A stretch of 28,261 nt of DNA from Trichomonas tenax (GCA_023091735.1 JALKBU010000675.1:1-28261); one strand, 5' to 3'. Shown: positions 8,521 through 19,503, counted from the stretch's first letter. Program-made: numbers and translations. Notes: generated by a model not told the origin, from the sequence alone.

Positions 8521-9430
8521 TATAACAATATTGTTTTTTCTCTCAATAAATTGAACTTGAAATATGTTTTTTCTTTAATTTCGATATCTAAATAAGATAA
8601 GATATCCAAATATACAAAAAACTTAAAATGTTGTCGCTATTTTGGAATTGTAATAGAGAACGTGTATTTAGCATAAAATAAAATAGCAATCCAAAAAATT
8701 GCGATAATGTTTTTGAAAGCCTACATGTTTAAAATAATGAAGAATAATATTTTGGCACTTTTTGTCTTTTCGATTATATGTTATTTAGTATTACTTGACA
8801 AATTCTTTCATGATTTTATAAATTATTATTCTTCTCAATTTAATAAACTTGTCAAATTTAACCGCGCAAAAAGAGTCATCATTATTTTTGGGAGAATAAC
8901 ACACAGAGCTTATGTATGAACACTTGGAATACTTTTTTTCAAAAAAGCTTAAAAAAGCATATTTGTGATTAGATTTACCTATTTATCATCGACAACAACC
9001 TATTGTACGTTATAAAAATGCTATACAATGGGAATGTAATATATTATAATGAGTAAAGCACATCATGGCAAATCAATGTTTTTGATGCAAAATATATCTA
9101 ATATTTTAATGAAATATAGACTTTGTTAGCTAATTCTTTAATATATCATGCACAACAGGATTTTGCACATTGTGGTTCAATAACTTAGCAAAAAGTTCAT
9201 CCAGTGAGTTAAAAACGAGTTTCGCCAACTTTGCGTATAATATTTTAATTGCCCACTCAAACAATGTTTCTAAATTAATGAAAAATAAAAATTAATCATG
9301 TACAATGACTCATTGTATATGAGGGAACTGCAACCATATGGAGTGAGTCATTCTGTATGATGATCTTGTAAAAACATTATGCAATTTGGAATTTGTCTTG
9401 CTGCAACATCAGGTTAGGTTAATAGCATAC
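8521..9430. other. Gene-free stretch with short inverted repeats
   Basis: No convincing gene; a 70-codon ATG frame at 8707-8919 has no recognisable features. It contains the 46-base dispersed module at 9191-9238 and a 9-bp inverted repeat AATGACTCA (9304-9312) / TGAGTCATT (9344-9352). Confidence 0.5.
9191..9238 (+). repeat. Second copy of the 46-base dispersed module
   Basis: AAAGTTCATCCAGTGAGTTA and the following TTTGCGTAT correspond to 1249-1294 with a handful of substitutions and one indel. About 70 bases further on, TGACTCATTG also matches a word at 1788-1797 beyond the hairpin block. The copy lacks the hairpins found after the first. Confidence 0.75.
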
Positions 9431-12400
9431 AACCATAATGGAATATGGCTCAACTCGGTGTTTTAGATAAAGAATCTATGGAATGAAAGAGAATGAATCG
9501 CTAGAATACAACATCTCAAGAAGTATCTTGATGCATTGCAGTTTACCTTATACAGCTCTCTCATGATCTCCGAAATTTCTTCATATGACAACAAGATTAA
9601 GCAAGCTTCACTGAACAATAACTTCAACAACTCATCAAGCTATGTGACCACCTATAGTTGTCTAAATTCCCCAGCATGCTCGATCGAGACGCGTGATACC
9701 GATTAGATAATAATGATTGCTTATGATATCAGAAACAAGCCCGAAGCTTAATTGTTGACAGTGTTGATGATTTAGAAACTATTTCTCATGTAGAAGTAAT
9801 CAAATAATTGATATCAACAATGATGAAGAGGGGGATCTTCGTCTATTCATCCCCACACATCTGGTTCAAAAATTGGATTATCGAAGCTTCAATCATCAAG
9901 TATATGGCTGCACACTTCAGCAGATACGTTCATCTGATGCTCCATTGTTCTCTCTCAATGCTGAAAGATGCATACACATCATCAAACTTTCTCAAGATCC
10001 ACTTTTACATCTTTGTTATATGATTCGTATCTTCCAGGAAGCCAGCGAAAATAGGCCGTTCGCAATCAGCCATTTGCAAGCACTTCTCCACATTCTTCAC
10101 ATTCCCATTATCTGAGAATGTCAAACTTATGATGTCTCGTCATGAGTCTAAATATTGCTTCAACAACAACAGCATTTACGATTTTATTGGAACACAGAAT
10201 CAAATAGAGGATTTATCGGACAATCAGCTCTCAACCTCTTCACTTTGTTTCAAACATGCAAGTTATCATTATTCATGACAAACCAGAGTATTCTTAATGA
10301 TATAATCGATCAGACAATTACTATCTTTGTTGTAAGTCCAATACATTGTGTATGAGACAAACATGAGCTACCAAAGATTACTCCTATCTACATGATACGC
10401 ATTTATTACATAGCAAAAGAGTCGAAGTGGATATTCATAGAATGGGTAAGATGCAATCCAGAGAACATCACAGTCTGTTTGATCAGACAAGCTGATGTCC
10501 TTCTAAAAGCAGTACATCAATTCCTGTACAACTTCACGAGATTATAATATTCGATGGACATCTTGATCACGAATTTTTGAACACTTTGACAGGAGTTTCA
10601 CATGGAAAACAGTCAAGCGTCACATCAATGAGTATTGTCAACTTCAAGCTTTGCGGAAATAGATACAACTAAAGATATGATGCCATCTAAGATACCGATG
10701 TTTTGATTTCTCCATATGCATAAAGTCCAAAATAACTGGCTCGAAATATCAGAGATCAAAGACGGCTCAGCAATAATTTCTCACCTATTCCCAGAAAATA
10801 TATCATCCATCATTTTCTCAATATTCGAGGATATTTTCACACCAACAGCCAAATACATTTACCACACCCCAAACAAACTTTGCAACTACTCAAAGTACAG
10901 AAAGATCTCAGCCTTTTTGAAAACATCAGCTGTAAGGCTATTCGATAAGAACATATTTCTTCAATCAACATGTTTATCAAAGGGAAATAATCGTTCAGTA
11001 CTTCCTGAACAAATTCAATGCTTCATCTCTCATCGAAGAGTACAAAGATGAGAATTTTTCGTTCATAATCAATGTTCAAGACCAAAGGGAGAAAATACAT
11101 TCATTACATGAACATTCAAGTTATTTAAGAACATATTAGCTCAACAAATCACCAGTCACAAAACTTGACATTAGGTTCTTCACGTCATTTCTTCGCTGCC
11201 GGTCATCCTGAAAGGTAAAGAAGGCAGTGGATGTTTACCTCTTTACGTCAATCTAATAACCTTCCAAATTTCGTTTTCTTAATGGACAAGAAATCCATCA
11301 TATTTGCTAGACATAAAGGCCACAAAATTTCGAAGGTTTTGCAGCTTATTCTCAACTTCATTCAAGAATTCTGCTTCATGCTTTTGCTTAACAAATTACA
11401 TCAAGAAGAAGCACATTACCAAAGTCAATGAGATCAAGCACGCTGATATCATCGCTACAATCGCCATGATCGCTGCTAAGGAATGCGAAGTTCAGATTGG
11501 AATCAACGATATCATAGAGCGTTGGGGAAACTTGCACTTCGAAACAGATCCACATAGTGGTGCTTACAAGATCATCCAGTCCAACAAAATCTTCGATCAG
11601 ATCGAATGTGATCAGACACCACTAAGCTCTATGAAGGCCGCAAGATTTTTTTCTCTATTCGATTAGGCCCCATCAACAACCTCTAGCAGAACCTCACATT
11701 GTTCTCGAGCTCATAGATCTCCTCTTGCAGATCCAGAGACAATGGATCTACATCGTGGCTTTTATCTTAGACTCTGAGACAATCAGGAAGGACCTCAATC
11801 AGGCTTTCAAGTTCGGTCAAATTTGAAGCAGATGAACGAGAAGCTCAAAGAAAGCCAGACGTTCTCGAGCCATCAGTCAAAGACAAACTCATTCTCACGT
11901 TTCTACTTCATTTCCAACGACGATCTTCTCGAGATAATTTTTCAAACAAAAGGGTCTAAAGTGCGTACTTCCTCACTTCAAGAAGATACTCGGCGGTATG
12001 ACATCTCTGAATTTCGATGCACCCAAAACTCTGAAGGCCAGTCGCAGTAACTATGTTCGAAGCACCAGTTCAGATCTCTGGTGTGTCGATATCTGGCTCA
12101 AAGAAATCGAGAATGAAATGCGTCGCACAATCCATGCCCAGCTTTCTTACTTCCGAGCAGCCATCCTCAAGACAAACTACATCGATAAGTTCAAGACCCA
12201 GATAGTGCCTGTAAGACAGAAACAGTCAAGAATCTTGCTGAGTGATTCCCTAAGTTCTGCATCGTCTTCAACTGATCCGAAGGCCTCGACTTCAAGTCCA
12301 TGGGTAACATTTCCGGTGGTCTCACTCTTCCAGGTGCCTGGTCGTGCTTAGATGAATTCAACAATATCGAAGTTGAATTTCTTTCCGTTATTGCACAGCG

Positions 12401-12880
12401 TCTTCTCGATGGTATCATCAAGCTGAACCCAAGCGCTATCTTCGTTATAATGAACTCAGGTTATGCTGGTCGTTCCGAACTATCAGGCAATTTTCAGGCT
12501 AGTGACTATGATGGTCTGATGAGCTCATCATCTTAAGATCCATGACAAATATGAACCTTCCAAAGTTCGTAAGAGAAGATATCCCACTCTTCCAGTTCAT
12601 CATGTCCGATCTCTTGACAGATTTTGAGGTCGAGCATCCAGCAGCTGGTAACGTCGAGAAAGCCGTTATCGAGGTTCATCCAGTTCGCCAGAAATCTCTC
12701 TTTTTGTATCCCTTAGTGATTGTGATCCGGAAAAACTGCAGTGGCTCTGTCTACCAGTACCAAGACCGATGAGAAGAGCGTGTTTGAACAGTCTGCCGAT
12801 GATTCTTCATCAGGGGAATAAAGCTGCCTTATGTGCTGATAACCGTTAAGCTGGTTGATAAGGACCTCTGGAAGGTTTTT
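9430..12880 (+). pseudogene. Dynein heavy chain pseudogene, heavily degraded
   Basis: The remnants of a dynein heavy chain are collinear on the plus strand but spread over all three frames with many stops. Clear parts are: linker (DHC_N2-type) sequence at about 11410-11650 (VNEIKHADIIATIAMIAAKE, then IIERWGNLHFE); RFYFISNDDLLEI at about 11898; the basic remnant of the AAA1 P-loop (KTETVKNL, 12213-12236); GLDFKSMG...GAWSCLDEFNNIEVE with Walker B LDEF (12282-12380); NPSAIFVIMNSGYAGRSEL (12427-12485); MNLPKFVREDIPLF (12551-12592) before AAA2; and an AAA2 P-loop trace GKTAVALS near 12729. Most of the sequence just before KTETV is missing, so the AAA1 P-loop was deleted or broken. 9430-11400 keeps coding-like composition (for example SLNAERCIHIIKLSQDPLLH near 9950) and probably is the N-terminal tail, but I cannot match it by eye. 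A functional chain is over 4000 residues, so the 3' half is absent. Confidence 0.85.
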
Positions 12881-12902
12881 GGCGTATATTATTCAAAATT
12901 GA

Positions 12903-13311
12903 ATAGCGCAGCGAATGTGCTACCGATTCGCTAAATTCGCTAATGCGCTATATGATTTTCATATTGCACATTTCATTTAGATAATAAACAACCAAGAAAA
13001 AGCATAGATTTATCGAGAAGCTCTTGAGAAAAACTCAATTTATTATGAATAACTTAAGAGTGATACTGCAAACTATTATGCATTAAAAATCGTTATTAGG
13101 TTCATAAACCCAAGATTAATTTTAAATAAATTCAAATCCTCTGATTTTATTTTTAATGTTGTGAAAATATAATCACAAATGCTAATGGTATATCTCTGTG
13201 GCGATATTTTAGGATACAAATATAATTCCTAAAATAATTGGCATATCAATGTCACTTTTCAGGGAATTGGGTCTGCGATTTGGGCGAATTGGCCCATTTT
13301 TGCCAATTCGC
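12903..13311. repeat. Block bounded by TTCGC-rich inverted repeats
   Basis: The left structure is ATAGCGCAGCGAAT (12903-12916) against ATTCGCTAATGCGCTAT (12935-12951). The right structure is GCGAATTGGC (13284-13293) with its exact inverse GCCAATTCGC (13302-13311) around an 8-base loop. Both are built from GCGAAT/ATTCGC words in otherwise AT-rich DNA, directly after the dynein remnant. It may be a small decayed element; there is no coding frame. Confidence 0.5.
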
Positions 13312-13440
13312 TCATCCATAACTTATAGAAGTGTATCATATTTTTATCAATTTTGAATAATCAAAACTAATGAAACAAATAAATATAAAATAGGGACTGG
13401 GACAAAATAGAACAACGTGCTTTTCTGACATGCAACTTAT

Positions 13441-13469
13441 TTTTGACATGTAAAGTCAGTATGTCAAAA
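13441..13469. repeat. 9-bp inverted repeat
   Basis: TTTTGACAT (13441-13449) pairs exactly with ATGTCAAAA (13461-13469) around an 11-base loop. It is preceded by CTGACATG and followed at 13491 by AGCGGGAAAAAATGGAAAAG, which resembles 1175-1193 in the hairpin block. Confidence 0.6.
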
Positions 13470-13536
13470 TAAAGGAAAGTAACGTGTTTGAGCGGGAAAA
13501 AATGGAAAAGTATCAATAGGTTGAAATGGATTGAAC

Positions 13537-13740
13537 TCAATGTTGGAAGCCAAAGAAGACTTCATTGTGAGTAGTTGTGGCCTTATAGTGAAGGATGTTA
13601 TTTGTGTTAACAGCATCCTGACGATAGCACATCATCCATTTCTCTTTGTTCATTGCAAGTTTTTGTTGCACTCCAAAACTAAGAAAACCAAGAAACTCGG
13701 TCGAAATTATCCCTTCTTGCATGATAAATATGAATTATAA
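13537..13740. other. Short overlapping open frames on both strands, unresolved
   Basis: A plus frame (13531-13740, first ATG 13540) and a minus frame (13537-13722) overlap. Base composition is a little richer in G+C than the surroundings, as in a decayed coding segment. Neither translation has a motif I recognise. It may be a fragment of a mobile-element protein, given the neighbouring repeat modules. Confidence 0.2.
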
Positions 13741-14989
13741 ACGAATAATTTGAAGATAAAAATAAAAATGAATTTTACAAAGAATATAAGGATTGAATTG
13801 AGAATCTAAATAATATAAATCAATATATAAAATGAAAGTAACATGAAAACATTATCTAATTCATGATTCAGTATTAATTATGAATTTAATGATATATTAA
13901 TAATTATGAGAATAAATAATAATATGAAAATAATCTTGTAATGAAAAAGGTATCTGTGAAAAATAAAAAATAGAAAAAAATAATAATTTATTAATATCAA
14001 AAGTGAAAATGTAATGTGTATTAAAAATTGAATCAATAAGTGGGTTCTTGATAGAGCCTGGCTTGGCGCCTCGAGGGTTTTGGAAGTCTCAGGCCGACCT
14101 CGCCCAATGACATTCTCGCAACAATTTAACCATGCATAAATATCGTTGTTTTCTTACCAATTATCAGTTAGGTATATGCTCGTTGATGATAGAGTTGTGG
14201 CTCGTCAACAACACTAACCTGGATGTATTGGTTAGACTACAATGATATTTATGACACTTTTTATAAAGGTGACAATTTGCCCGCACAAAAAGTGACAATT
14301 TTTATAAAAGTGACTTTAAGGCTCACATGTCGCTTTTTGATGTTCACTTTTGTCATAGACTCATATAAAATATAGTGTTATAGCTAAATTCTGAGATGAT
14401 AAAAGTGACATATGAGAAATTGAACTGCAAATTAATGGAAAAGAATTGGTTATAGGTCGTGACGGTCAACCGGCGATCGGAGAAATAACTAATTAAGGCA
14501 GGTATTCAACGATCGAGTCTTATTTTTTATTTCATATTTTTTAATTATTCGATTAAGAGGAATGAAAATGCTATGTTTTAAAAGAACACTGTATGAAAAA
14601 TATATAGTTAACTAGAAATTGGTAATTTCCTTATTATTTTTTGAAAAAAGTATTTTACTGTCATATATTTGATTTTGCATTGTGCACATTGAAGTATACT
14701 TCGTTGTAATTGACATTGTATAGTTGAAACATTGATTGCACACTTTTATTTCTAAAAACTTCATATCTAATTGAGTTTCAAACCGATAATATGTAAATAG
14801 ATTACATTGAAGAAGCATATGCTAATATATGATTTACAGAGCATAATTTCTAAAATATAAAACAAATTGATCAATTAGACGTTTCCTGTGATCACATTCC
14901 TTAAATTTTGATGAAAATAGAATTTATTGGTGAATGAGATATATAATCCAAAAGATATTTAAAATCAGTGTGAAAAAGTGCCACTTTAC
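13741..14989. other. Gene-free stretch with one GC-rich patch
   Basis: Strongly AT-rich except for 14041-14115, where the composition switches abruptly to GC-rich (GCCTGGCTTGGCGCCTCGAG and following). At 14245-14360 there are several TGACA/GTGACAATTT words in both orientations. The 68-codon minus frame at 14612-14818 has ordinary intergenic composition and is not called. Confidence 0.5.
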
Positions 14990-15715
14990 ATGGAAAACAT
15001 CGCAACTTCAGAGACAGGCCAAGAAACAGTCGACGTTCCATCAAAAATTGCGATATTAAAAGACCGCCTTCAGAAGATCAGGGAGGGATATAGGGATCTC
15101 TCCAATTACCAAGAGGGAATTAACACGAAATACAATCAAAAAATAGAAAAGGCAACACAGCAGCGCCTTGAGAGTTTAGACAAATGGCGTGCAAATGAAC
15201 TCGATGCAGCGCAAAGACTTCACGATTCTCAGCTTTATCAAATCGAAAATGATTCTGTTCATCAAGCAGAACAAGCCAAAAAGCGCGTTTTCCAGTTACT
15301 CCTTCTCAAGCATGAAATGATATCTCAAAAACTTCCAAATGCTGCAAAGTATTTCAACAAACAAAATAGTCAGTTCATTAAAGAGCTGATTCTCGAAGAA
15401 CTCAAGCGTGATGCTAATATCGGTGTTGAATTACCTAATGTTCCTCTTCTTCCATTCGACGAAGCCAGAAAATTTGTTATGCAGACTTCAAATGCTCCAA
15501 TTTTAGCCCAAATCCATGGAAATGAATTACAAATCGGCGAAAACCACTTTACAATTGGCAGCAATGCTGTTGTTAAGGTTGGCTCAGAATTCTCTTTAAT
15601 TGGAACAATTACAAATATTGTTGCTAGCACCATTCTCTTCACTCCACATGGTGGCGATGAAATTTCATTCTCGCTCCAGTCAATTAACTTAGGTTTAGTT
15701 GAATTCAGCAAATAA
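14990..15715 (+). CDS. Sds3/BRMS1-like coiled-coil protein (candidate Sin3-HDAC subunit)
   Basis: 241 residues from ATG at 14990; a GTG twelve bases upstream is in frame but unlikely to be used. Residues ~15-125 form one long charged helix pattern (ILKDRLQKIREGYRDL, then a Glu/Lys/Arg-rich run to LLLLKHEMISQKL), which by spacing and composition resembles the N-terminal coiled coil of the Sds3/BRMS1/Sds3-like family. Those proteins scaffold the Sin3 histone deacetylase complex in the nucleus. The C-terminal half (LPLLPFDEARKFV, then a beta-rich segment with IGENHFTIGSNAVVKVG) looks like a small folded domain. CCACTTTA immediately before the ATG resembles the trichomonad initiator TCA-Y-T/A. 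The frame is intact. Family assignment is by eye; another nuclear coiled-coil protein is the main alternative. Confidence 0.75.
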   Translation: MENIATSETGQETVDVPSKIAILKDRLQKIREGYRDLSNYQEGINTKYNQKIEKATQQRLESLDKWRANELDAAQRLHDSQLYQIENDSVHQAEQAKKRVFQLLLLKHEMISQKLPNAAKYFNKQNSQFIKELILEELKRDANIGVELPNVPLLPFDEARKFVMQTSNAPILAQIHGNELQIGENHFTIGSNAVVKVGSEFSLIGTITNIVASTILFTPHGGDEISFSLQSINLGLVEFSK

Positions 15716-16402
15716 GCTGATAATATTCTATAATCCTGATCCAATATACAACATTTATGCATAGTTGTTTTGTTCTAAATGTAGATTGTATTTTTACCAG
15801 AAAAATGTTAATATTTTACTTCAAACAAGAAGTATTGATTACGTTATCAAATCAGATCCGTATAAAACATTTATGTGAGTGCACGCCCGTCTTTTGGGAT
15901 GAAATCGAAAAATTATCATTTTCATGATTGATGGTGAACTCTATCATTTCGTAACACCATATAATCAAAGATATTAAGTTTGGTAAATGATGTAATGATA
16001 TAGAGCAGTGTATGCTTAATAATTGGTATAACTTTGGTTTCTTAAATGTGGTTTTATATCTAGAAATGGTTATAAATGACAATGCGAATAATTATGCTCA
16101 AAAAACTGACCAAAATACATCAAAAGACTGTTTCTTCTATTTGGATTTATATATTTTGTGAAACATTTTGAATATAAGATTAGACGCTTATACTGCATCT
16201 ATGGCTTGAGTTAGGAAAGATTTTATAAATTGTTCTCATTTGCCATCGATTCGACTTTACATGACAAGAAGTTAAAATATCCTCAGAGTATTTTTATTCG
16301 ACAAAGCATTTGGCAATATATTCAAATTTCAAATCAAAAAGCGAAAATAAATCTCAAATTTTTACAATCAAAAAACCGAAATTTCAACACAAATTTCAAA
16401 AA
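15716..16402. other. Intergenic region
   Basis: AT-rich and non-coding. An open frame of the downstream Myb gene extends back to a TTG at 16230, but the extension is AT-rich, low-complexity and carries no ATG, so I treat it as leader or spacer. Confidence 0.55.
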
Positions 16403-16412
16403 TCAACAAAAA
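16402..16412 (+). promoter_or_regulatory. Initiator-like motif before the R2R3 Myb gene
   Basis: ATCAACAAAAA directly precedes the ATG at 16413. Trichomonad core promoters use an initiator of the form TCA(+1)-Y-T/A within about 20 bases of the start codon. This site keeps TCA but has A after it, so the match is partial. Confidence 0.35.
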
Positions 16413-17054
16413 ATGTTTCAGCTTCTCGCTCTCCAAAACATTGTTCAGATCCCGAAAGGTGGCAACGCCGCAAAATCTCGTTCCCGATCTAAGTTCACTC
16501 CGAAAGAGGATGAGCAGCTGACTTTTCTCGTTGAATCGATTGGCGTCGATATTGATTGGAAAGCTATCGCCAAGAAAATGCCGAGTAGGACTCCAAGGCA
16601 GTGCAAGGAGCGCTGGATCAACTATCTTGCGCCAAATCTCGACAAAAGTCCCTGGCGTGAAGAACAAGATCAGCTTCTGATCAAGAAATACGAAGAACTC
16701 GGACCAAGGTGGAAACTTATCGCTCAGTCCTTCCCGAACAGGACAGAAATTAATGTCAAAAATCAAATGAAAAAGAATTTGCGAAAGCAAATCAAAAATC
16801 AGCGTTTCGCTGAACGATTCGCAATGGGTCTTGCTATTGCACAGCAAAACAACACTTACGCACAATACTTGGCCCAAATGCAAGCTGCTCAAAATCTTCA
16901 AAAGATGCAGCAACCAATTCAACCACAAATTCCGCCACAAATCAATTCAGTGGACACACCAAAAGACATTTTCGATGATTACATTTTTAATGATTCTCCT
17001 CAGAGTTCTGAAGAAATCATTGATTTCGACACTGAATTCCCATCTTTGTTCTAA
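16413..17054 (+). CDS. R2R3 Myb-like DNA-binding protein
   Basis: 213 residues from the first in-frame ATG at 16413. There are two Myb/SANT repeats. The first, residues ~27-72, has KFTPKEDEQL, W49 and RQCKERW (W68); its first Trp position is Phe28. The second, ~78-123, has SPWREEQDQL (W81) and W100, ends in VKNQMKK, and so lacks the usual third Trp. The recognition-helix segments RQCKERW and VKNQ fit sequence-specific binding. After the domain comes a Gln/Ala-rich stretch (~140-180) and an acidic tail ending FDTEFPSLF, which has the look of an activation region. Trichomonads have large families of such small Myb proteins, some controlling adhesin genes and iron responses; which target this one has cannot be inferred. 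The gene is intact with no intron. Confidence 0.92.
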   Translation: MFQLLALQNIVQIPKGGNAAKSRSRSKFTPKEDEQLTFLVESIGVDIDWKAIAKKMPSRTPRQCKERWINYLAPNLDKSPWREEQDQLLIKKYEELGPRWKLIAQSFPNRTEINVKNQMKKNLRKQIKNQRFAERFAMGLAIAQQNNTYAQYLAQMQAAQNLQKMQQPIQPQIPPQINSVDTPKDIFDDYIFNDSPQSSEEIIDFDTEFPSLF

Positions 17055-17368
17055 GGCGAACTATATCCTATAGAAATAAAATGTTGAGATTTATTTCTGA
17101 ATTTACACTTAATATTTTTAATGAAGAAATCGAATATATGAAAATGCAGAATATAATATATCACCATTAAATGAGCAACAAATTTTAAGAATATCATTAT
17201 AACCATATCCAATCAATTTTCAAAATGGATCATTTTCAATTTTTATATTTTGATTTTTAAGATTGAATGCTAATCATTGATACAAATAATCTAATTTGAA
17301 TATGTTTCTATTGGTTAAAAACGAATAATTTCGCAAACAAAAATTGATTTTATAGTTTAGAAAATAAA
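17055..17368. other. Convergent intergenic region
   Basis: Very AT-rich spacer between the 3' ends of the Myb gene and the CDK-like kinase gene. I see no repeat or structured element. Confidence 0.6.
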
Positions 17369-18295
17369 TTACATTGAGTCAAAATAATCTTCATCGCTAA
17401 GTTCTAGTGAGTTATTCTGAGCATTAACAACAAATGGATGTTTCATAATTTCATCAATTGAAATTCTCTTTTCAGGATTAATAACTAACATCTTTGAAAG
17501 AAGGTCAAAACATTCAATACATTCTGGGCACTTAATACGTTCTATTGTGCATTCATCTAAATTCGCGCTGATTTGTTGTTGTCCATCTTTTGGTTTTATT
17601 ATGCATTCTAAAGGAACTGCGCAAGTCTTAGCAATTTCAGCAGCCATCTCCATATCAGTTGGTTTTGGCATGAAAAGAATTTCACACTTGCATAATTCAA
17701 ATAATAAACATCCTAGTGCCCAAATATCGATCTTCTCGTCGTAAATATCTGAGAATACTTCAGGAGCTCTATAAGGAAGAGCAACAACGTTTTGTGAATA
17801 TCTTGTATTTTGAGATTTCTTCCTGCAGAGGCCGAAGTCACTTAAAACTAATTTACCACTTGAATTAATTAAAATGTTTGAAGGCTTAATATCTCTATGC
17901 ATAAAACCTTCTTTGTGAATTGCGAATAAACCAGCTGCGACTTGTGAAAAGATGATTTGGGTATCATTCTTGCCTTTCCTATGGAGGTACCCTCCATGAA
18001 TTAACTCATTTAAGTCGTATCTATAGTAATTTAAGACAGTGTAAATATCTTGAGTTTTTTCGTTGGCAATGATGCCTTTTAATTGAACCAAATTCTTATT
18101 CTTGATACTGTACATCGTTTTAATTTCTCTAATGAATTCAAACGGAATTCCTGGAATATTCGAAAAATAATTTACTTTTTTAAGCGCGACAATTTCATTG
18201 CTATCCTTCTTTACGGCCTTAAAAACAGATCCATAAGTTCCACCGCCAACACGTCCGAGAATTTCGAAATCATCGAGTGAAAGAAGCGGAATCAT
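17369..18295 (-). CDS. CDK-like (CMGC) serine/threonine kinase
   Basis: 308 residues from ATG at 18293-18295, essentially one kinase domain, as in CDKs. Seen: P-loop GRVGGGTYGSV (14-24), VALKK with K39, a PSTAIRE-like helix GIPFEFIREI (49-58, Glu57), catalytic loop HRDIKPSN (133-140), DFG (153-155), and the activation-segment end VVALPYRAPE (170-179), close to the CDK form V.TLWYRAPE but with Pro for Trp. No Thr sits at the usual T-loop position just before it (TRYSQNVV has Ser167). DIWALGC follows. The C-lobe carries a short insert (about 215-250) before LLSKMLVINPEKRIS, and the tail is acidic. All catalytic residues are present, so it should be active; cyclin dependence is suggested by the PSTAIRE-like helix but not shown. 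It is convergent with the Myb gene. Confidence 0.93.
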   Translation of the reverse strand: MIPLLSLDDFEILGRVGGGTYGSVFKAVKKDSNEIVALKKVNYFSNIPGIPFEFIREIKTMYSIKNKNLVQLKGIIANEKTQDIYTVLNYYRYDLNELIHGGYLHRKGKNDTQIIFSQVAAGLFAIHKEGFMHRDIKPSNILINSSGKLVLSDFGLCRKKSQNTRYSQNVVALPYRAPEVFSDIYDEKIDIWALGCLLFELCKCEILFMPKPTDMEMAAEIAKTCAVPLECIIKPKDGQQQISANLDECTIERIKCPECIECFDLLSKMLVINPEKRISIDEIMKHPFVVNAQNNSLELSDEDYFDSM

Positions 18296-18305
18296 TATTA
18301 TTTGA
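18296..18305 (-). promoter_or_regulatory. Initiator-like motif before the CDK-like kinase
   Basis: On the minus strand TCAAATAATA abuts the ATG directly. It contains the TCA of the trichomonad initiator with an A/T-rich continuation. If transcription starts at the A of TCA, the 5' leader would be only about 8 bases, which is normal for these organisms. Confidence 0.4.
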
Positions 18306-19503
18306 CTGTCAAATTCCCATTATTTGTCTATATTTTAAATTTATATTTAGAATATCTTTTAGAACAAATTGACTGATTAGAAAATGCACTTTTCCTATTT
18401 TTTACAAATTCCTACGCAGATATTCTATATATATAACTAAATTATCTGACTAAACTTGCGAAATTACTCATAATTGGATATGGATAACAATGGTAAAGAA
18501 AAGAACATGCATTAATCGAGGAATTTTCGAGAAAAAGTGATTTTAAATTTTTCAACTTAAATCGACTTTATCTCTTGATGTAGTGACTTTTACTTCTTAA
18601 CTTAAACGTATCATGAACCTACCTTTTCGTTTTCTATCTAATTAGTATAATTATTTCGCATTTACTTCGTTTTTTGTAATTTCATATCATAACATTTCGA
18701 CAAATTTTAGACATTTCTTATGCTCATCCGTACATCTTAGCATCTCCTTTTAAAAACACTATAACCGGAAGGTCAGAGCATGGTGTTGTCGGTGGCGATC
18801 TCATCTTGATCTCTGCCAACCATAAAATGAGGGGCTGTCCTTTGTGGCTTTTTCTATATACTATGCACACATTTCCTATATCATTCTTATCATTAAATCG
18901 AAGAACTAAATTTTAACGGATTTTTTGTGATACTACACGACAAAAAATATATTTACATGTCATATTTTGCATTTACTAAAAATATCTTGCTCAAACAAAG
19001 CCAAGCTCAAGCTGAAAACTATGGTTGCTAGCAGATAATACCATTGAATATAGTGGAAGTTATATTAACTTGAAGACTTTAAAGTGTGATTATAATTTAA
19101 AATCAAACAGGACGATATACTAGTAGTCCTATGTGGTTTTACTTTTCTCTTTTTATATATTACACTGGAGTGCTTAAATATGAATATCTTATTTTAATAT
19201 TATAAGTATATTGAATCTTTATAATCAAATAATAATGATTTTACTGAAAAACGAAATTAAAATCCTGTGTTAGTCATGCTTAGATCTTTTGATACTAGAA
19301 TGCCAAGTACTATCCTAGTATAATATTTAAATTTAAACAAAATTCTGAGTGCTGAAGGGAGTGAGAAGGCCTTCTAAATTTAGTCAATACTAATCGAATT
19401 GATTGCAATCACTTCATTATATAATGATAATTTTAATAAATTAAAGTTTTGATAATATATATAAACAAATTTAATATCAATACATAACAAATAATAAATG
19501 GCC
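18306..19503. other. Gene-free stretch with one GC-richer island
   Basis: AT-rich with no intact gene. 18765-18850 stands out with balanced composition (ACCGGAAGGTCAGAGCATGG to GAGGGGCTGTCC). On the minus strand this island has an open frame of some 30 codons without a motif I know, and it contains a small hairpin (GGCGATC ... GATC..GCC). It could be a remnant exon-like piece of a decayed gene or a structured RNA. Nothing else is recognised. Confidence 0.5.

Noticed and set aside
8707..8919. 70-codon ATG frame
   Set aside because: AT-driven composition, no motif and no initiator; not distinguishable from chance.
14612..14818. 68-codon minus-strand frame
   Set aside because: Intergenic-like composition and no recognisable feature.
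15370..15762. 130-codon minus-strand frame over the Sds3-like gene
   Set aside because: Antisense shadow of an intact plus-strand gene.
16230..16412. N-terminal extension of the R2R3 Myb protein from TTG
   Set aside because: No ATG, AT-rich low-complexity translation, and an initiator-like motif sits right before the ATG at 16413.
16368..16940. 190-codon minus-strand frame opposite the Myb gene
   Set aside because: Antisense shadow of a clear Myb coding region; no motif of its own.
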